From UBA1046 sp050945515 (GTDB taxonomy: Bacteria > Bacillota > Clostridia > Saccharofermentanales > DTU023), in contig JBMNTB010000009.1 of assembly GCA_050945515.1 (NCBI GenBank), positions 1 to 64,000 on the forward strand: a stretch of 64,000 nt of DNA, given 5' to 3'. Each line of letters starts with the position of its first letter. The first letter of the stretch is position 1. Shown here one piece after another: positions 43,608-52,144 of this stretch. The translations under genes were made by a program, and so were the position numbers. Under the pieces are notes generated by a model that made no database searches, had not been told where the DNA came from, and worked only from the letters and a program-made list of their open reading frames with translations.

Positions 43608-45389
43608 ATGGAAAAACAGAATAAAATTTATAATTACCCCTTATATGAGGTACGTGAGATCCGTGATCTTAAAGACATGGTGCGGCAAAGCAGAGTGCTT
43701 TATTCGTACAAAAATGCTTACCTGACCAAAGATCCGGTGGCAGCAGGAAAAATAAGTCCGCATGATCCTGAACTCAAACAAAAGCGCAAGGACGAGAAAG
43801 AATTTCTGCCCATTGGTTTTACCAAAGCTGCAGAAGATTTTGAGGCCTTCGGCAGCTATTTACATCAAGAATTTCCTGCAGGTGTGCGCGTTGGAGTAAT
43901 TGGTGAAACCAGATATGAATGGTATATCACATATTTGGCGACAGTATGTGGAACGGGAATCATTATTCCATTGGACAAAGAACTCCCGGCAGCGGAGCTC
44001 AAAATTATGATCGAACGTTCTAAGATCGATGTTTTGGTCTATTCTGATGTTGCTTATACTACTCTGGGAGCAGTCAAAGACGATTTGCCTCCCGTGACAA
44101 TTGCTATGGATCCGCCGGCTGAGGGGACGGGTAGTCTGTATTTTTGGGATCTGCTGAAGCGTGGCTATGAGATTAGAAATGAGGGCGATCTCAGCTATGA
44201 CGCAATTGAAATCGACCCTGATGAGATGAGAATTATTCTCTTTACTTCAGGAACTACGGCTAATGCCAAAGCAGTCATGCTTAGTCATCGCAATATCTGT
44301 ACCAATTTGATGGGAATGTGTTCGATGGTCTATATCGGGCCGGAATATACATGTCTTTCTATCCTGCCGATTCACCATACCTATGAATGTACTTGCGGCT
44401 TTTTGTGTGAATACTATAGGGGTACTACAGTTGCCATTTGTCCTGGTTTGCGTCATATACTGCCCAGCTTGAAAGAAGTTCAGCCGAGCTATGTCCTGAT
44501 GGTGCCGCTGATCGTAGAGAGTATTTATAATGGCATCATGCGCAAGATCGATTCTGATCCCAAAGTCAAGAGAAAATTCCAGTTAGGCCTTAAGCTATCA
44601 CGGTTTTTAATGAAAATCGGGATTGATATCCGCAAAAAGGTATTTAAAGACATCCATGCCTTGCTCGGACCGAACTTACAATTTTTAATTGTCGGCGGCG
44701 CTGCCGTTTCGGCCGATTTGCTTAGCAATTTGCGAGATCTGGGAATTCACTGTTTCCAGGGCTATGGACTGACAGAATGTGCTCCGATCCTGGCTCTGAA
44801 TAGAGATAAATATTATAATGACAGTTCAGCTGGCCTTCCGCTGCCCGGGGTGGAAGTGAAAATTGTCAATCCGGACGAAAACGGCTATGGCGAGATCGTC
44901 GGCAGAGGCCACAATGTGATGCTGGGATATTATGAGAATCCTGAGCTGACAGCCGAAGCGATTGATAAGGAAGGTTTCTTCCACACCGGTGATATTGGCT
45001 ACATTGATGAAGATTCCTTTGTCATTATTACCGGGCGTAAGCAGAATGTGATTGTGGCCAGCAATGGCAAGAATATATTCCCGGAGGAGATTGAATTTCT
45101 ACTGCTGGAAAATCCCTTGATCAAGGAAGTTGTTGTTCATGCTGTAGAAGAAGATGGCCATATGCTGCTTAGGGCCATTATTTTCCCGGACAGGGAACAG
45201 ATAGATCAGATCGAGGAGCTAAGAGGCAAGGAGCTGGATTCACCTGAAGTAAAAGCTCGCTTGGAAGATGTTGTCAAAGAAGTTAACCAGAATATGGTTG
45301 CCTATAAAGCAGTGCGCAGAATCGAGATACGCACCGAAGAATTTGAGAAGAACACATCCAAAAAGATAAAACGCGCTCAATATTACTAG
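43608..45389 (+). CDS. AMP-dependent acyl-CoA synthetase
   Basis: This is an ANL-superfamily enzyme of 593 residues that activates a carboxylic acid, probably a long-chain fatty acid, by adenylation. The P-loop reads ILFTSGTTANAKAVMLSHRN (about residues 211-230), with Ala in place of the usual Gly-x-Pro-Lys-Gly pattern in part. The GYGLTECAP motif lies near 385, the YYENPELTAEAIDKEGFFHTGDIG hinge region near 445-468 and the C-terminal catalytic lysine region ends KNTSKKIKRAQYY. The ATG at 43608 follows GAGAGGA. Confidence 0.88.
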   Translation: MEKQNKIYNYPLYEVREIRDLKDMVRQSRVLYSYKNAYLTKDPVAAGKISPHDPELKQKRKDEKEFLPIGFTKAAEDFEAFGSYLHQEFPAGVRVGVIGETRYEWYITYLATVCGTGIIIPLDKELPAAELKIMIERSKIDVLVYSDVAYTTLGAVKDDLPPVTIAMDPPAEGTGSLYFWDLLKRGYEIRNEGDLSYDAIEIDPDEMRIILFTSGTTANAKAVMLSHRNICTNLMGMCSMVYIGPEYTCLSILPIHHTYECTCGFLCEYYRGTTVAICPGLRHILPSLKEVQPSYVLMVPLIVESIYNGIMRKIDSDPKVKRKFQLGLKLSRFLMKIGIDIRKKVFKDIHALLGPNLQFLIVGGAAVSADLLSNLRDLGIHCFQGYGLTECAPILALNRDKYYNDSSAGLPLPGVEVKIVNPDENGYGEIVGRGHNVMLGYYENPELTAEAIDKEGFFHTGDIGYIDEDSFVIITGRKQNVIVASNGKNIFPEEIEFLLLENPLIKEVVVHAVEEDGHMLLRAIIFPDREQIDQIEELRGKELDSPEVKARLEDVVKEVNQNMVAYKAVRRIEIRTEEFEKNTSKKIKRAQYY

Positions 45390-45442
45390 AACCTGTTTTT
45401 TGCAGGTTCTCCGGATATGCATAGAAATTTCTCGGCATATCC
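45388..45442 (+). repeat. two tandem hairpins between the acyl-CoA synthetase gene and gltX
   Basis: AGAACCTG/CAGGTTCT around TTTTTTG (45388-45410) is followed by GGATATGC/GCATATCC (45413-45442) with a nested GAAATTTC. Neither has a trailing T-run. No T-box sequence was recognised. Confidence 0.5.
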
Positions 45443-45481
45443 TATTGATGCGCTCATTTAACTTGATACGAGGAGATCCAA

Positions 45482-46927
45482 ATGTCAAAACCAAAAACTG
45501 TTCGTACCCGCTTCGCCCCAAGTCCGACCGGCTTTATGCATATTGGTAATTTGCGTTCCGCTTTGTATGCGTATCTGATTGCCAGGTCAAGCTCCGGTCA
45601 GTTTATTCTGCGTATAGAAGATACTGATCAAGAGAGAATAGTTGAGGGATCAGTCGATGTAATCTATCAGACACTTGCGGCGTGCGGTCTAAATCATGAT
45701 GAAGGACCAGATTTGGGTGGACCTTATGCTCCCTATGTGCAGTCAGAACGCAAGTCCGGTTATCTGCCCTATGCCGAGCAGCTATTACGTGAGGGTAAGG
45801 CTTATTATTGTTTTTGTGACAAGGAGAGAACTTCTGGTCATGAGTTTGCCGGCTACGACCGTAAATGTCGTGATCTGCCGCAGGAGATAATCACAGCCCG
45901 TCTGGCAGCAGGGGAGCCATATGTAATACGCCAAAAAATGCCTCTGACCGGTTTTACAACTTTCATTGACGAGGTTTTCGGTGAAATTTCAGTTGCCAAT
46001 GAGGAGCTCGAAGATCAGATTCTCATTAAGTCTGACGGTTTTCCGACTTATAATTTTGCCAATGTAATTGATGATTATACTATGGGGATCACACATGTGG
46101 TTCGTGGTTCCGAATATCTCTCATCAACGCCGAAGTATAATCTGCTCTACGAAGCCCTGGGTTGGGAGATTCCGGTCTATGTTCATTTGCCCTTAATTTT
46201 AGGTGAAGACGGCAGTAAATTGTCCAAGCGTCATGGCGCCACCAGCTTTGCCGAACTGGTTGATTACGGCTATTTGTCTGCTGCAATTATCAATTATATC
46301 GCGTTCTTAGGCTGGTCACCCGGAGACGATACCCGTGAGATATACTCACTTCAGGATCTGGAACAAGTCTTTTCTATTTCCGGCATTAGTAAGTCCCCGG
46401 CAGTATTCTCTATGGCCAAGCTTGACTGGTTCAACGAGCAATATCTGCGTGCTATGCAGCCGCAAGACTTTGCCAATCTGATCAAGCCGCTGACTGATCA
46501 GGTGTTCGGCAATCAGGACTATAATCTCCCGCTTCTGGCTGAACTACTGCAGCCTCGCCTGACTCGCTTATCCGATATTTCAGAGCAAATAGACTTTTTT
46601 GTTGTTGCCGATCCGCTCAGTCTGGATCTGTATAGACAAAAGCGGTCTAAATTACAACCAGAGACGGCTGCGATTATATTGACTGACCTCATTCCAAGAC
46701 TCAGTCAGGTCACCACTTGGGAACATGATGAGATATTAGCAGTTATTCAGACATATGTTACGGACAGCGGGTATAAACTTGGTCAGGTAATGGGAGCTAT
46801 ACGGCCCAGTCTGTCCGGTCGCTCAGTGACTCCCGGGGGTGCCGTAGAACTGATGTTAATTTTAGATCAGGCTGAATCTCTACAGCGATTGAAACAGGCG
46901 TTAGCGTTTCTGCAGCAAAACAGTTAA
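45482..46927 (+). CDS. gltX: glutamate--tRNA ligase
   Basis: This class I aminoacyl-tRNA synthetase has 481 residues. The HIGH motif appears as PSPTGFMHIGNLR near residue 13 and the KMSKS motif as GSKLSKRHGA near residue 246. A helical anticodon-binding domain follows. GAGGAG lies upstream of the ATG. The presence of glnS directly downstream suggests that this enzyme is discriminating for tRNA-Glu, but that is an inference. Confidence 0.96.
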   Translation: MSKPKTVRTRFAPSPTGFMHIGNLRSALYAYLIARSSSGQFILRIEDTDQERIVEGSVDVIYQTLAACGLNHDEGPDLGGPYAPYVQSERKSGYLPYAEQLLREGKAYYCFCDKERTSGHEFAGYDRKCRDLPQEIITARLAAGEPYVIRQKMPLTGFTTFIDEVFGEISVANEELEDQILIKSDGFPTYNFANVIDDYTMGITHVVRGSEYLSSTPKYNLLYEALGWEIPVYVHLPLILGEDGSKLSKRHGATSFAELVDYGYLSAAIINYIAFLGWSPGDDTREIYSLQDLEQVFSISGISKSPAVFSMAKLDWFNEQYLRAMQPQDFANLIKPLTDQVFGNQDYNLPLLAELLQPRLTRLSDISEQIDFFVVADPLSLDLYRQKRSKLQPETAAIILTDLIPRLSQVTTWEHDEILAVIQTYVTDSGYKLGQVMGAIRPSLSGRSVTPGGAVELMLILDQAESLQRLKQALAFLQQNS

Positions 46928-47024
46928 GCAAAAAATTTTTATTATGGAGTATTATTTCGGAAATACTCTGCTATAATTATCCAATCCAATATTGGAATGA
47001 ATATTCATGCAAAGGAAAAAACAG

Positions 47025-48728
47025 ATGACAGAAGATCTAATAAATGAAACAGAGGACACAACTGAACTGATGGGCAGGAATTTTATCCACGATATTATCG
47101 ATCAGGATCTTGCTCCCGACGGGAGACACCATGGACTTAAAATCCATACCCGTTTTCCCCCCGAGCCGAATGGTTATCTTCATATTGGTCACTCTAAAGC
47201 AATCTATATTGATTTCGGCACAGCTGAGAAATATGGCGGCCTCTGTAATCTAAGAATGGATGATACCAATCCCAGTAAAGAATGCGTGAGCTATGTAGAA
47301 GCTATTAAGGAAGATGTCAGGTGGCTAGGCTATGACTGGGATGACCGCTTTTTCTATGCATCGGATTTTTTTGAGGAGACCTATCGCCAGGCGGAACGCC
47401 TTATAAAAATCAATCTGGCCTATGTTTGTGAGCAGACAGCTGACGAGATGCGCGAGAACCGTGGCACACTGACCAGCCCAGGTAAACCTTCGCCCTGGCG
47501 TGATCGCGACCCGGAGGAGAGTCTGGATCTGTTTCGCAGAATGCGGGCGGGAGAGTTTCCTGATGGAGCCATGACACTACGGGCCAAAATTGATATGAGT
47601 TCCGGGAATATGAATTTACGCGATCCCGTGCTATATCGCATCATGAGGGAAACACATCACCGCACCGGCGATGATTGGCTTATTTATCCGATGTATGACT
47701 TTTCTCATCCGATATCCGACGCCATGGAAGGGATCACCCATTCACTTTGTTCCTTAGAATTCGTAGACCATCGCCCACTCTATGATTGGGTTATAAGTAA
47801 TTGTGATTTGCCAGGCAGACCGCGGCAGGTAGAATTTGCCAGATTGGGTATCAATTACACTGTCATGAGCAAGCGCAAACTGCGGATCCTGGTTGAAGAG
47901 GAAATAGTTGATGGTTGGGATGACCCTCGCTTGCCGACGTTGTGTGGCATGAGAAGAAGGGGGTATACTCCGGAAGCTATCCTTAAATTCAATGAACGCA
48001 ATGGAGTATCCAATGTTCCGTCAACTGTAGAATTTGACTTTTTGGAATTTTGTGTCCGCGAGGATTTGAACGAGAGATCTCAGCGAGTGATGGCAGTGCT
48101 GGATCCCATCAAGCTAACCATAGAAAACTATCCGGCCGACAAAGAAGAGAATTTTACTGTTGAGAACCATCCCTTTAACCCTGAGCATGGCAGTCATGAT
48201 ATTACTTTCTCCCGCGATTTATGGATCGAACGCGATGATTTTATGATTGAACCTGCTCGTAAATATTTCCGCCTGTATCCCGGAAATCTAGTCAGATTGC
48301 GGGCCGCCTATGTAATTCGCTGTACCGGATATAAATTAGATGACTCCGGTCAAGTCAGCGAAGTGACAGCAGAATACCTGCCTGAAAGCAGGGGAGGAGT
48401 TGCGCCGGACGGTACTAAAGTAAGAGGTACTATTCATTGGGTCAATCAGAGAGACTGTCTGGATGCAGAAATCCATCTCTACGACAAATTATTCACAGTA
48501 CCCGATCCTGATGCGCATGACGCTGATTACAAAGACCTGATAAACCCGGATTCTATAACTGTCATTTCACATGCCAAATTGGAACCGGCGATTAGAACTA
48601 TGGATAGTCCAACCGGCTTTCAATTCATGCGGCTGGGCTATTTCAAGGAGGATTCAAAATTGAGCACTGCTGCAGAACCTGTTTACAACAGAGTAGTAAC
48701 GCTCAAGGAAACATACAGGCCGGATTAA
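47025..48728 (+). CDS. glnS: glutamine--tRNA ligase
   Basis: This class I synthetase has 567 residues in the bacterial GlnRS form. The HIGH motif appears as PPEPNGYLHIGHSKA near residue 40, FDDTNP-like RMDDTNP near 74 and MSKRKLR as the KMSKS variant near 283, with a C-terminal beta-barrel anticodon domain. The ATG at 47025 has AAAGGA nine bases upstream, the ATG at 47007 has none. Many Firmicutes lack GlnRS and use GatCAB instead, so its presence is worth noting. Confidence 0.95.
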   Translation: MTEDLINETEDTTELMGRNFIHDIIDQDLAPDGRHHGLKIHTRFPPEPNGYLHIGHSKAIYIDFGTAEKYGGLCNLRMDDTNPSKECVSYVEAIKEDVRWLGYDWDDRFFYASDFFEETYRQAERLIKINLAYVCEQTADEMRENRGTLTSPGKPSPWRDRDPEESLDLFRRMRAGEFPDGAMTLRAKIDMSSGNMNLRDPVLYRIMRETHHRTGDDWLIYPMYDFSHPISDAMEGITHSLCSLEFVDHRPLYDWVISNCDLPGRPRQVEFARLGINYTVMSKRKLRILVEEEIVDGWDDPRLPTLCGMRRRGYTPEAILKFNERNGVSNVPSTVEFDFLEFCVREDLNERSQRVMAVLDPIKLTIENYPADKEENFTVENHPFNPEHGSHDITFSRDLWIERDDFMIEPARKYFRLYPGNLVRLRAAYVIRCTGYKLDDSGQVSEVTAEYLPESRGGVAPDGTKVRGTIHWVNQRDCLDAEIHLYDKLFTVPDPDAHDADYKDLINPDSITVISHAKLEPAIRTMDSPTGFQFMRLGYFKEDSKLSTAAEPVYNRVVTLKETYRPD

Positions 48729-48740
48729 GCGTAAAATTAA

Positions 48741-49592
48741 ATGTTCGGATATATCAGACCAGACAAACCGGAACTGCTGATGAGGGAATTTGCCCGCTTT
48801 AGAGCTTGTTATTGCGGCATATGCAAAACTATTTCTGAAAGCTACGGACAGATTCCCCGTCTGTCAGTGTCCTACGATCTGACTTTTTTGGCGCTATTAT
48901 TACTGGCGTTATCTGCTGATGATGCAGTAGTTGTGTCTGAGACATGTATCCTTAATCCATTTAAGAAGAAGCCTATCCTCAGGGATCATATTGCTGTAAG
49001 TTTTTCTGCTGATATGGCCGTACTTTTAACCTGGTTGAAAGCACAAGATGATGCTGCTGATGAAAAGAAAATCAGAGGCAGATTGCTTTCCCTCGGTCTG
49101 GCTTCAGCGGGGAAACAGGCACTAACGTTCTATCCCGAACTCGGCGAAGCAATTTCTTGCGGTATTAAGGAGCTGACAACGGCTGAAACAGGTACCCCTG
49201 ATCCAGCCGTGGCAAAAAAATTCAGCTCGATTTTAGCCGCAATATTTGCCGAAGGCGCAAAGCAGGTAATGCCGGCCCTCTCAGATGAGATAGTACAGGC
49301 ACTTACTATTGCTGGTGCCCGTCTAGGCTGCTGGGCTTATCTGATTGATGCAATTGACGATCTGGAGAAAGATCTACATAATAATGAATGGAATCCGTTT
49401 GCAGGCATGGCTGTTGAAGCTGCCAGGGAACAGGCGGATTCGATACTAATTATTGAAGAAGTCGAGTTGGATCGAATTTTTGCTCTACTGCCATATGAAA
49501 GAGACGGGACAATTATTTACAATGTGATTGTGAGAGGATTGCCCGCAGTAAGACAGACTGTAATGAGAGGGGAGAAGCTGCTTAAGCTTTGA
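48741..49592 (+). CDS. DUF5685 family protein
   Basis: The 283-residue protein begins with the family signature MFGYIRPDKPEL and FRACYCGICKTI (cysteines at 29, 31 and 34 region). It is mostly helical, with a DAIDDLEKDLHNNEWNPF motif near residue 208 that recalls the Asp-rich motif of terpene-synthase-like folds. The function is unknown. It lies 12 bases after glnS and 31 bases before a J-domain protein gene, a neighbour pair that suggests a shared task. No strong ribosome binding site is seen. Confidence 0.75.
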   Translation: MFGYIRPDKPELLMREFARFRACYCGICKTISESYGQIPRLSVSYDLTFLALLLLALSADDAVVVSETCILNPFKKKPILRDHIAVSFSADMAVLLTWLKAQDDAADEKKIRGRLLSLGLASAGKQALTFYPELGEAISCGIKELTTAETGTPDPAVAKKFSSILAAIFAEGAKQVMPALSDEIVQALTIAGARLGCWAYLIDAIDDLEKDLHNNEWNPFAGMAVEAAREQADSILIIEEVELDRIFALLPYERDGTIIYNVIVRGLPAVRQTVMRGEKLLKL

Positions 49593-49623
49593 TCTATCTG
49601 GACTTGAGATGATGGAGAGTTAA

Positions 49624-50022
49624 ATGGCTGCAAGAAGAAAGAATCCATATGATGTATTAGGAGTTCGTCCCGGTGCCAGCGAGGACGAAATTAAGCGCGC
49701 CTATCGTGAATTAGTCAAGAAATACCACCCTGATCATTACAAAAATCATCCTCTGGAGCATCTGGCACAAGAGAAAATGCAGGAAATTAATGAGGCATAT
49801 GATGAACTGACATCCGGCAATCAGCAAGCTGGACACCAATCACAACAGCAGCAAGGAGGCTACAATCCCTGGTATGGTCAGCAACAGGGACAGCCGCACA
49901 ATCCCTTTGGCCGGACCTATTATGGATCTAATCAGTCCAGTTGTTGTGATGATCTGGCCTGTCTGTGCTGTGCGGACAGTTGCTGTGAATGCATGGGCGG
50001 GGATATCTGTACCTGTATATAG
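49624..50022 (+). CDS. small J-domain protein with cysteine-rich tail
   Basis: Residues 6-65 form a J domain with the HPD motif (KKYHPDHYKN), which stimulates the ATPase of an Hsp70. A Gln/Gly-rich linker follows (about 70-100). The last 26 residues hold ten cysteines in pairs (CCDDLACLCC, CCECMGGDICTC), which could bind metal or an iron-sulfur cluster, or be oxidised. No zinc domain of classical DnaJ is present. It is located after the DUF5685 gene and before a membrane protein gene. Confidence 0.85.
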   Translation: MAARRKNPYDVLGVRPGASEDEIKRAYRELVKKYHPDHYKNHPLEHLAQEKMQEINEAYDELTSGNQQAGHQSQQQQGGYNPWYGQQQGQPHNPFGRTYYGSNQSSCCDDLACLCCADSCCECMGGDICTCI

Positions 50023-50048
50023 TGACAGAATTTCCTATTGACAGAATT

Positions 50049-50576
50049 ATGGCTAGCATTAAGACAAATCTTTCCAAGCGGATAGCTGTGAACGGTATGC
50101 TGACTGCGCTTGCTTGGGGCATGATTATTTTATCGGCCTATTTGCCCACGGGGCGTTTTTTTATTTTAGCAATTAGTTCTTTATGTGTCGTTATTTCCTG
50201 GTTGGAATGGGGCAAGAAATCTGCTTTCACCGTCTATCTTGCTGTTGCCGTGCTGGCTTTGTTATGGCCTGGTGTTATCAAAAGTCTCACTTTCCTGACC
50301 TTTTTTGGTCTGTTCCCACTTTTGTTCCTATTACTGCAATCTAAGTTGCCGCGCATCACTGCGTTATTGCTCCTGCACCTGATAATGACTATATTAATAA
50401 TCGCAGTTATTTGGATCGTAGGAATAGACAAACTTCTAATTGATACTAAAGGTCTTGATGGTTTGGCATTATGGGCAGTTGTTATTGTTTTACTGCAAAT
50501 TATTTTTTGGGTGTTTTCATATTTACTGGGCCGACTTACTCAGATCTGGCTGGAGCGGATTAAAAAGCACAGCTAA
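50049..50576 (+). CDS. small integral membrane protein of unknown function
   Basis: The 175-residue protein has five or six hydrophobic helices between residues 14 and 160, beginning ANVNGMLTALAWGMIILS-like (AVNGMLTALAWG) and ending in a basic tail ERIKKHS. The N-terminal pattern resembles predicted substrate-binding membrane components of small-molecule carriers, but no family was assigned. The ATG at 50049 is chosen because an upstream in-frame ATG lies within the J-protein gene. Its 3-prime end overlaps the convergent gene by four bases. Confidence 0.65.
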   Translation: MASIKTNLSKRIAVNGMLTALAWGMIILSAYLPTGRFFILAISSLCVVISWLEWGKKSAFTVYLAVAVLALLWPGVIKSLTFLTFFGLFPLLFLLLQSKLPRITALLLLHLIMTILIIAVIWIVGIDKLLIDTKGLDGLALWAVVIVLLQIIFWVFSYLLGRLTQIWLERIKKHS

Positions 50577-51994
50577 TTGTGGCGTTTAGAGCTCCGGATT
50601 GCCTGCCAATAATAAAATATACGCAATATATTGCGCAACAAAACAAAGCTCAGCAATAAAATCAAAAGTATTACCAGGAACAGGAGAAGCCGGGCCAGAT
50701 TCGGATTTGCATTAAGATTCTGAAGAAAAAAAGCTACCTGAGACCGTGAAGATAGAATGTCTCTATCCGGCCCGACGTTAGCAGAAATTTTCATACCGTT
50801 TTTCAGGGAAAATACAGCTTTGCCAGTGATTGTACCGGCAGTCAGCGGCAGTAAATAAGGCGGATTACCCTGATACTCGATATCCTGAGTCAGAAACAGA
50901 TCGTCCTCCGGATGAAGATAATTAATTGTTTCCAGAAAAACCAGATTGAATACATCGCCATTTTCCGCCCGCTCCTTCAGGCCTGCCATTTTTTCGCCTT
51001 TGCTGACCAGAGGTGTTTCTTCATAATAATTATCGATCACACTGTACAATCGGATTACATCCTGTATCATATTTGCCTTGCCCGCAGCGACAGAAGCAGT
51101 AATTATAATATGTCCCTCTTTAGTTGTACCTGAAGTTAAAGTTAGACTGGTACTGTCTTGTGCATTGTATGCCTGATTAACTTGTCCTTCACTTAGACTC
51201 CAAAGACGATAGATGGGAGAACGCAAAGACACTAAGCGCTGGCCATCAAAATCAACTGTCAGGAAAGTTTCATAAGTACTAAGCCAGGTTTGAGCTCTAG
51301 GTGTATTGCGATAACTAAGCATGATCTTGATCAGATCAGAGATAGTTGATGTATTTTGTGCCATGCTGATATCAGCAATATCATTGTTATGCGAATGCGA
51401 TCTGATCGAAGATATTTTAGTTTTGGTCAAGCCAATGATCTCTGCTTGTTGATTGAGTAGGCGGATTCCATCCTCGGTATTTGTGGCCAAGGCTTCCAGC
51501 AGAGCGACTGCAGCACCGTCAGAATGATAATAAAGCATGCGATACACCAAATATTCGACTGAGAATTGTTGACCTCCCGATAACGAAATATTATCCGGTG
51601 ACTGTGCGGTCAGATTGCGATCAGCAACTGCTGCACTACTACTGATAGTGATCAAATCATCCTGGTTAAAACGTTCAGCAATCAGGCCAAGCAATATCAA
51701 TCTGGAAACGCTAGGTACTGACAGCACTGTTTCGAGCTGATCACCATATAGAAACTGTTCCCATTTTGTGTCGTAGACTCCAACTCCTAGGAGCTGGTGT
51801 TCAAACTTGAGATTACGGTAAATCAGAGACTGATTAAAGGCTTCCTCAGAAAGAGCTGGCAACTGCGCAGCCAGAATGACAGAACTTAGGGCGGCAATTG
51901 ATAATCCGAATAAAAGCAGCGCTAGAACGAGTGAGCAAACTCGCTTTCGATTCAAGAATAATTTTGACGTCTTAATTTTATACAAAGCCCTCAT
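50573..51994 (-). CDS. S11 (D,D-carboxypeptidase/PBP5)-like protein with altered active site
   Basis: The 473-residue exported protein has an N-terminal anchor at about residues 18-42, an S11-like domain to about 330 and a C-terminal transmembrane helix near 438-460 with a basic end. The overall pattern of D-alanyl-D-alanine carboxypeptidases is visible, but all three catalytic motifs differ. SxxK is SVSR (95-98), SxN is replaced by HSD (157-159) and KTG by TSG (287-289). It is therefore probably not a working peptidase. The ATG at 51994 follows GGGGA; longer frames with TTG are possible. It is divergent from the M28-like lipoprotein gene. Confidence 0.7.
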   Translation of the reverse strand: MRALYKIKTSKLFLNRKRVCSLVLALLLFGLSIAALSSVILAAQLPALSEEAFNQSLIYRNLKFEHQLLGVGVYDTKWEQFLYGDQLETVLSVPSVSRLILLGLIAERFNQDDLITISSSAAVADRNLTAQSPDNISLSGGQQFSVEYLVYRMLYYHSDGAAVALLEALATNTEDGIRLLNQQAEIIGLTKTKISSIRSHSHNNDIADISMAQNTSTISDLIKIMLSYRNTPRAQTWLSTYETFLTVDFDGQRLVSLRSPIYRLWSLSEGQVNQAYNAQDSTSLTLTSGTTKEGHIIITASVAAGKANMIQDVIRLYSVIDNYYEETPLVSKGEKMAGLKERAENGDVFNLVFLETINYLHPEDDLFLTQDIEYQGNPPYLLPLTAGTITGKAVFSLKNGMKISANVGPDRDILSSRSQVAFFLQNLNANPNLARLLLFLVILLILLLSFVLLRNILRIFYYWQAIRSSKRHN

Positions 51995-52144
51995 TAGTTT
52001 TCCCCGCATGCATAATTTATTATAGCTTGAAAGATGTCTTAAGTGCACTGTCAAATTGGTTAGGTTTGCAGTATCAAAAACTTACAAGTAAAATTAAAAT
52101 TATTATAAAGGTAAGACAAAATAAACTTACGAGGCTTCTTACAT

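Noticed and set aside
45388..45481. A T-box leader for gltX
   Set aside because: Hairpins are present, but no T-box consensus or terminator with T-run was found.
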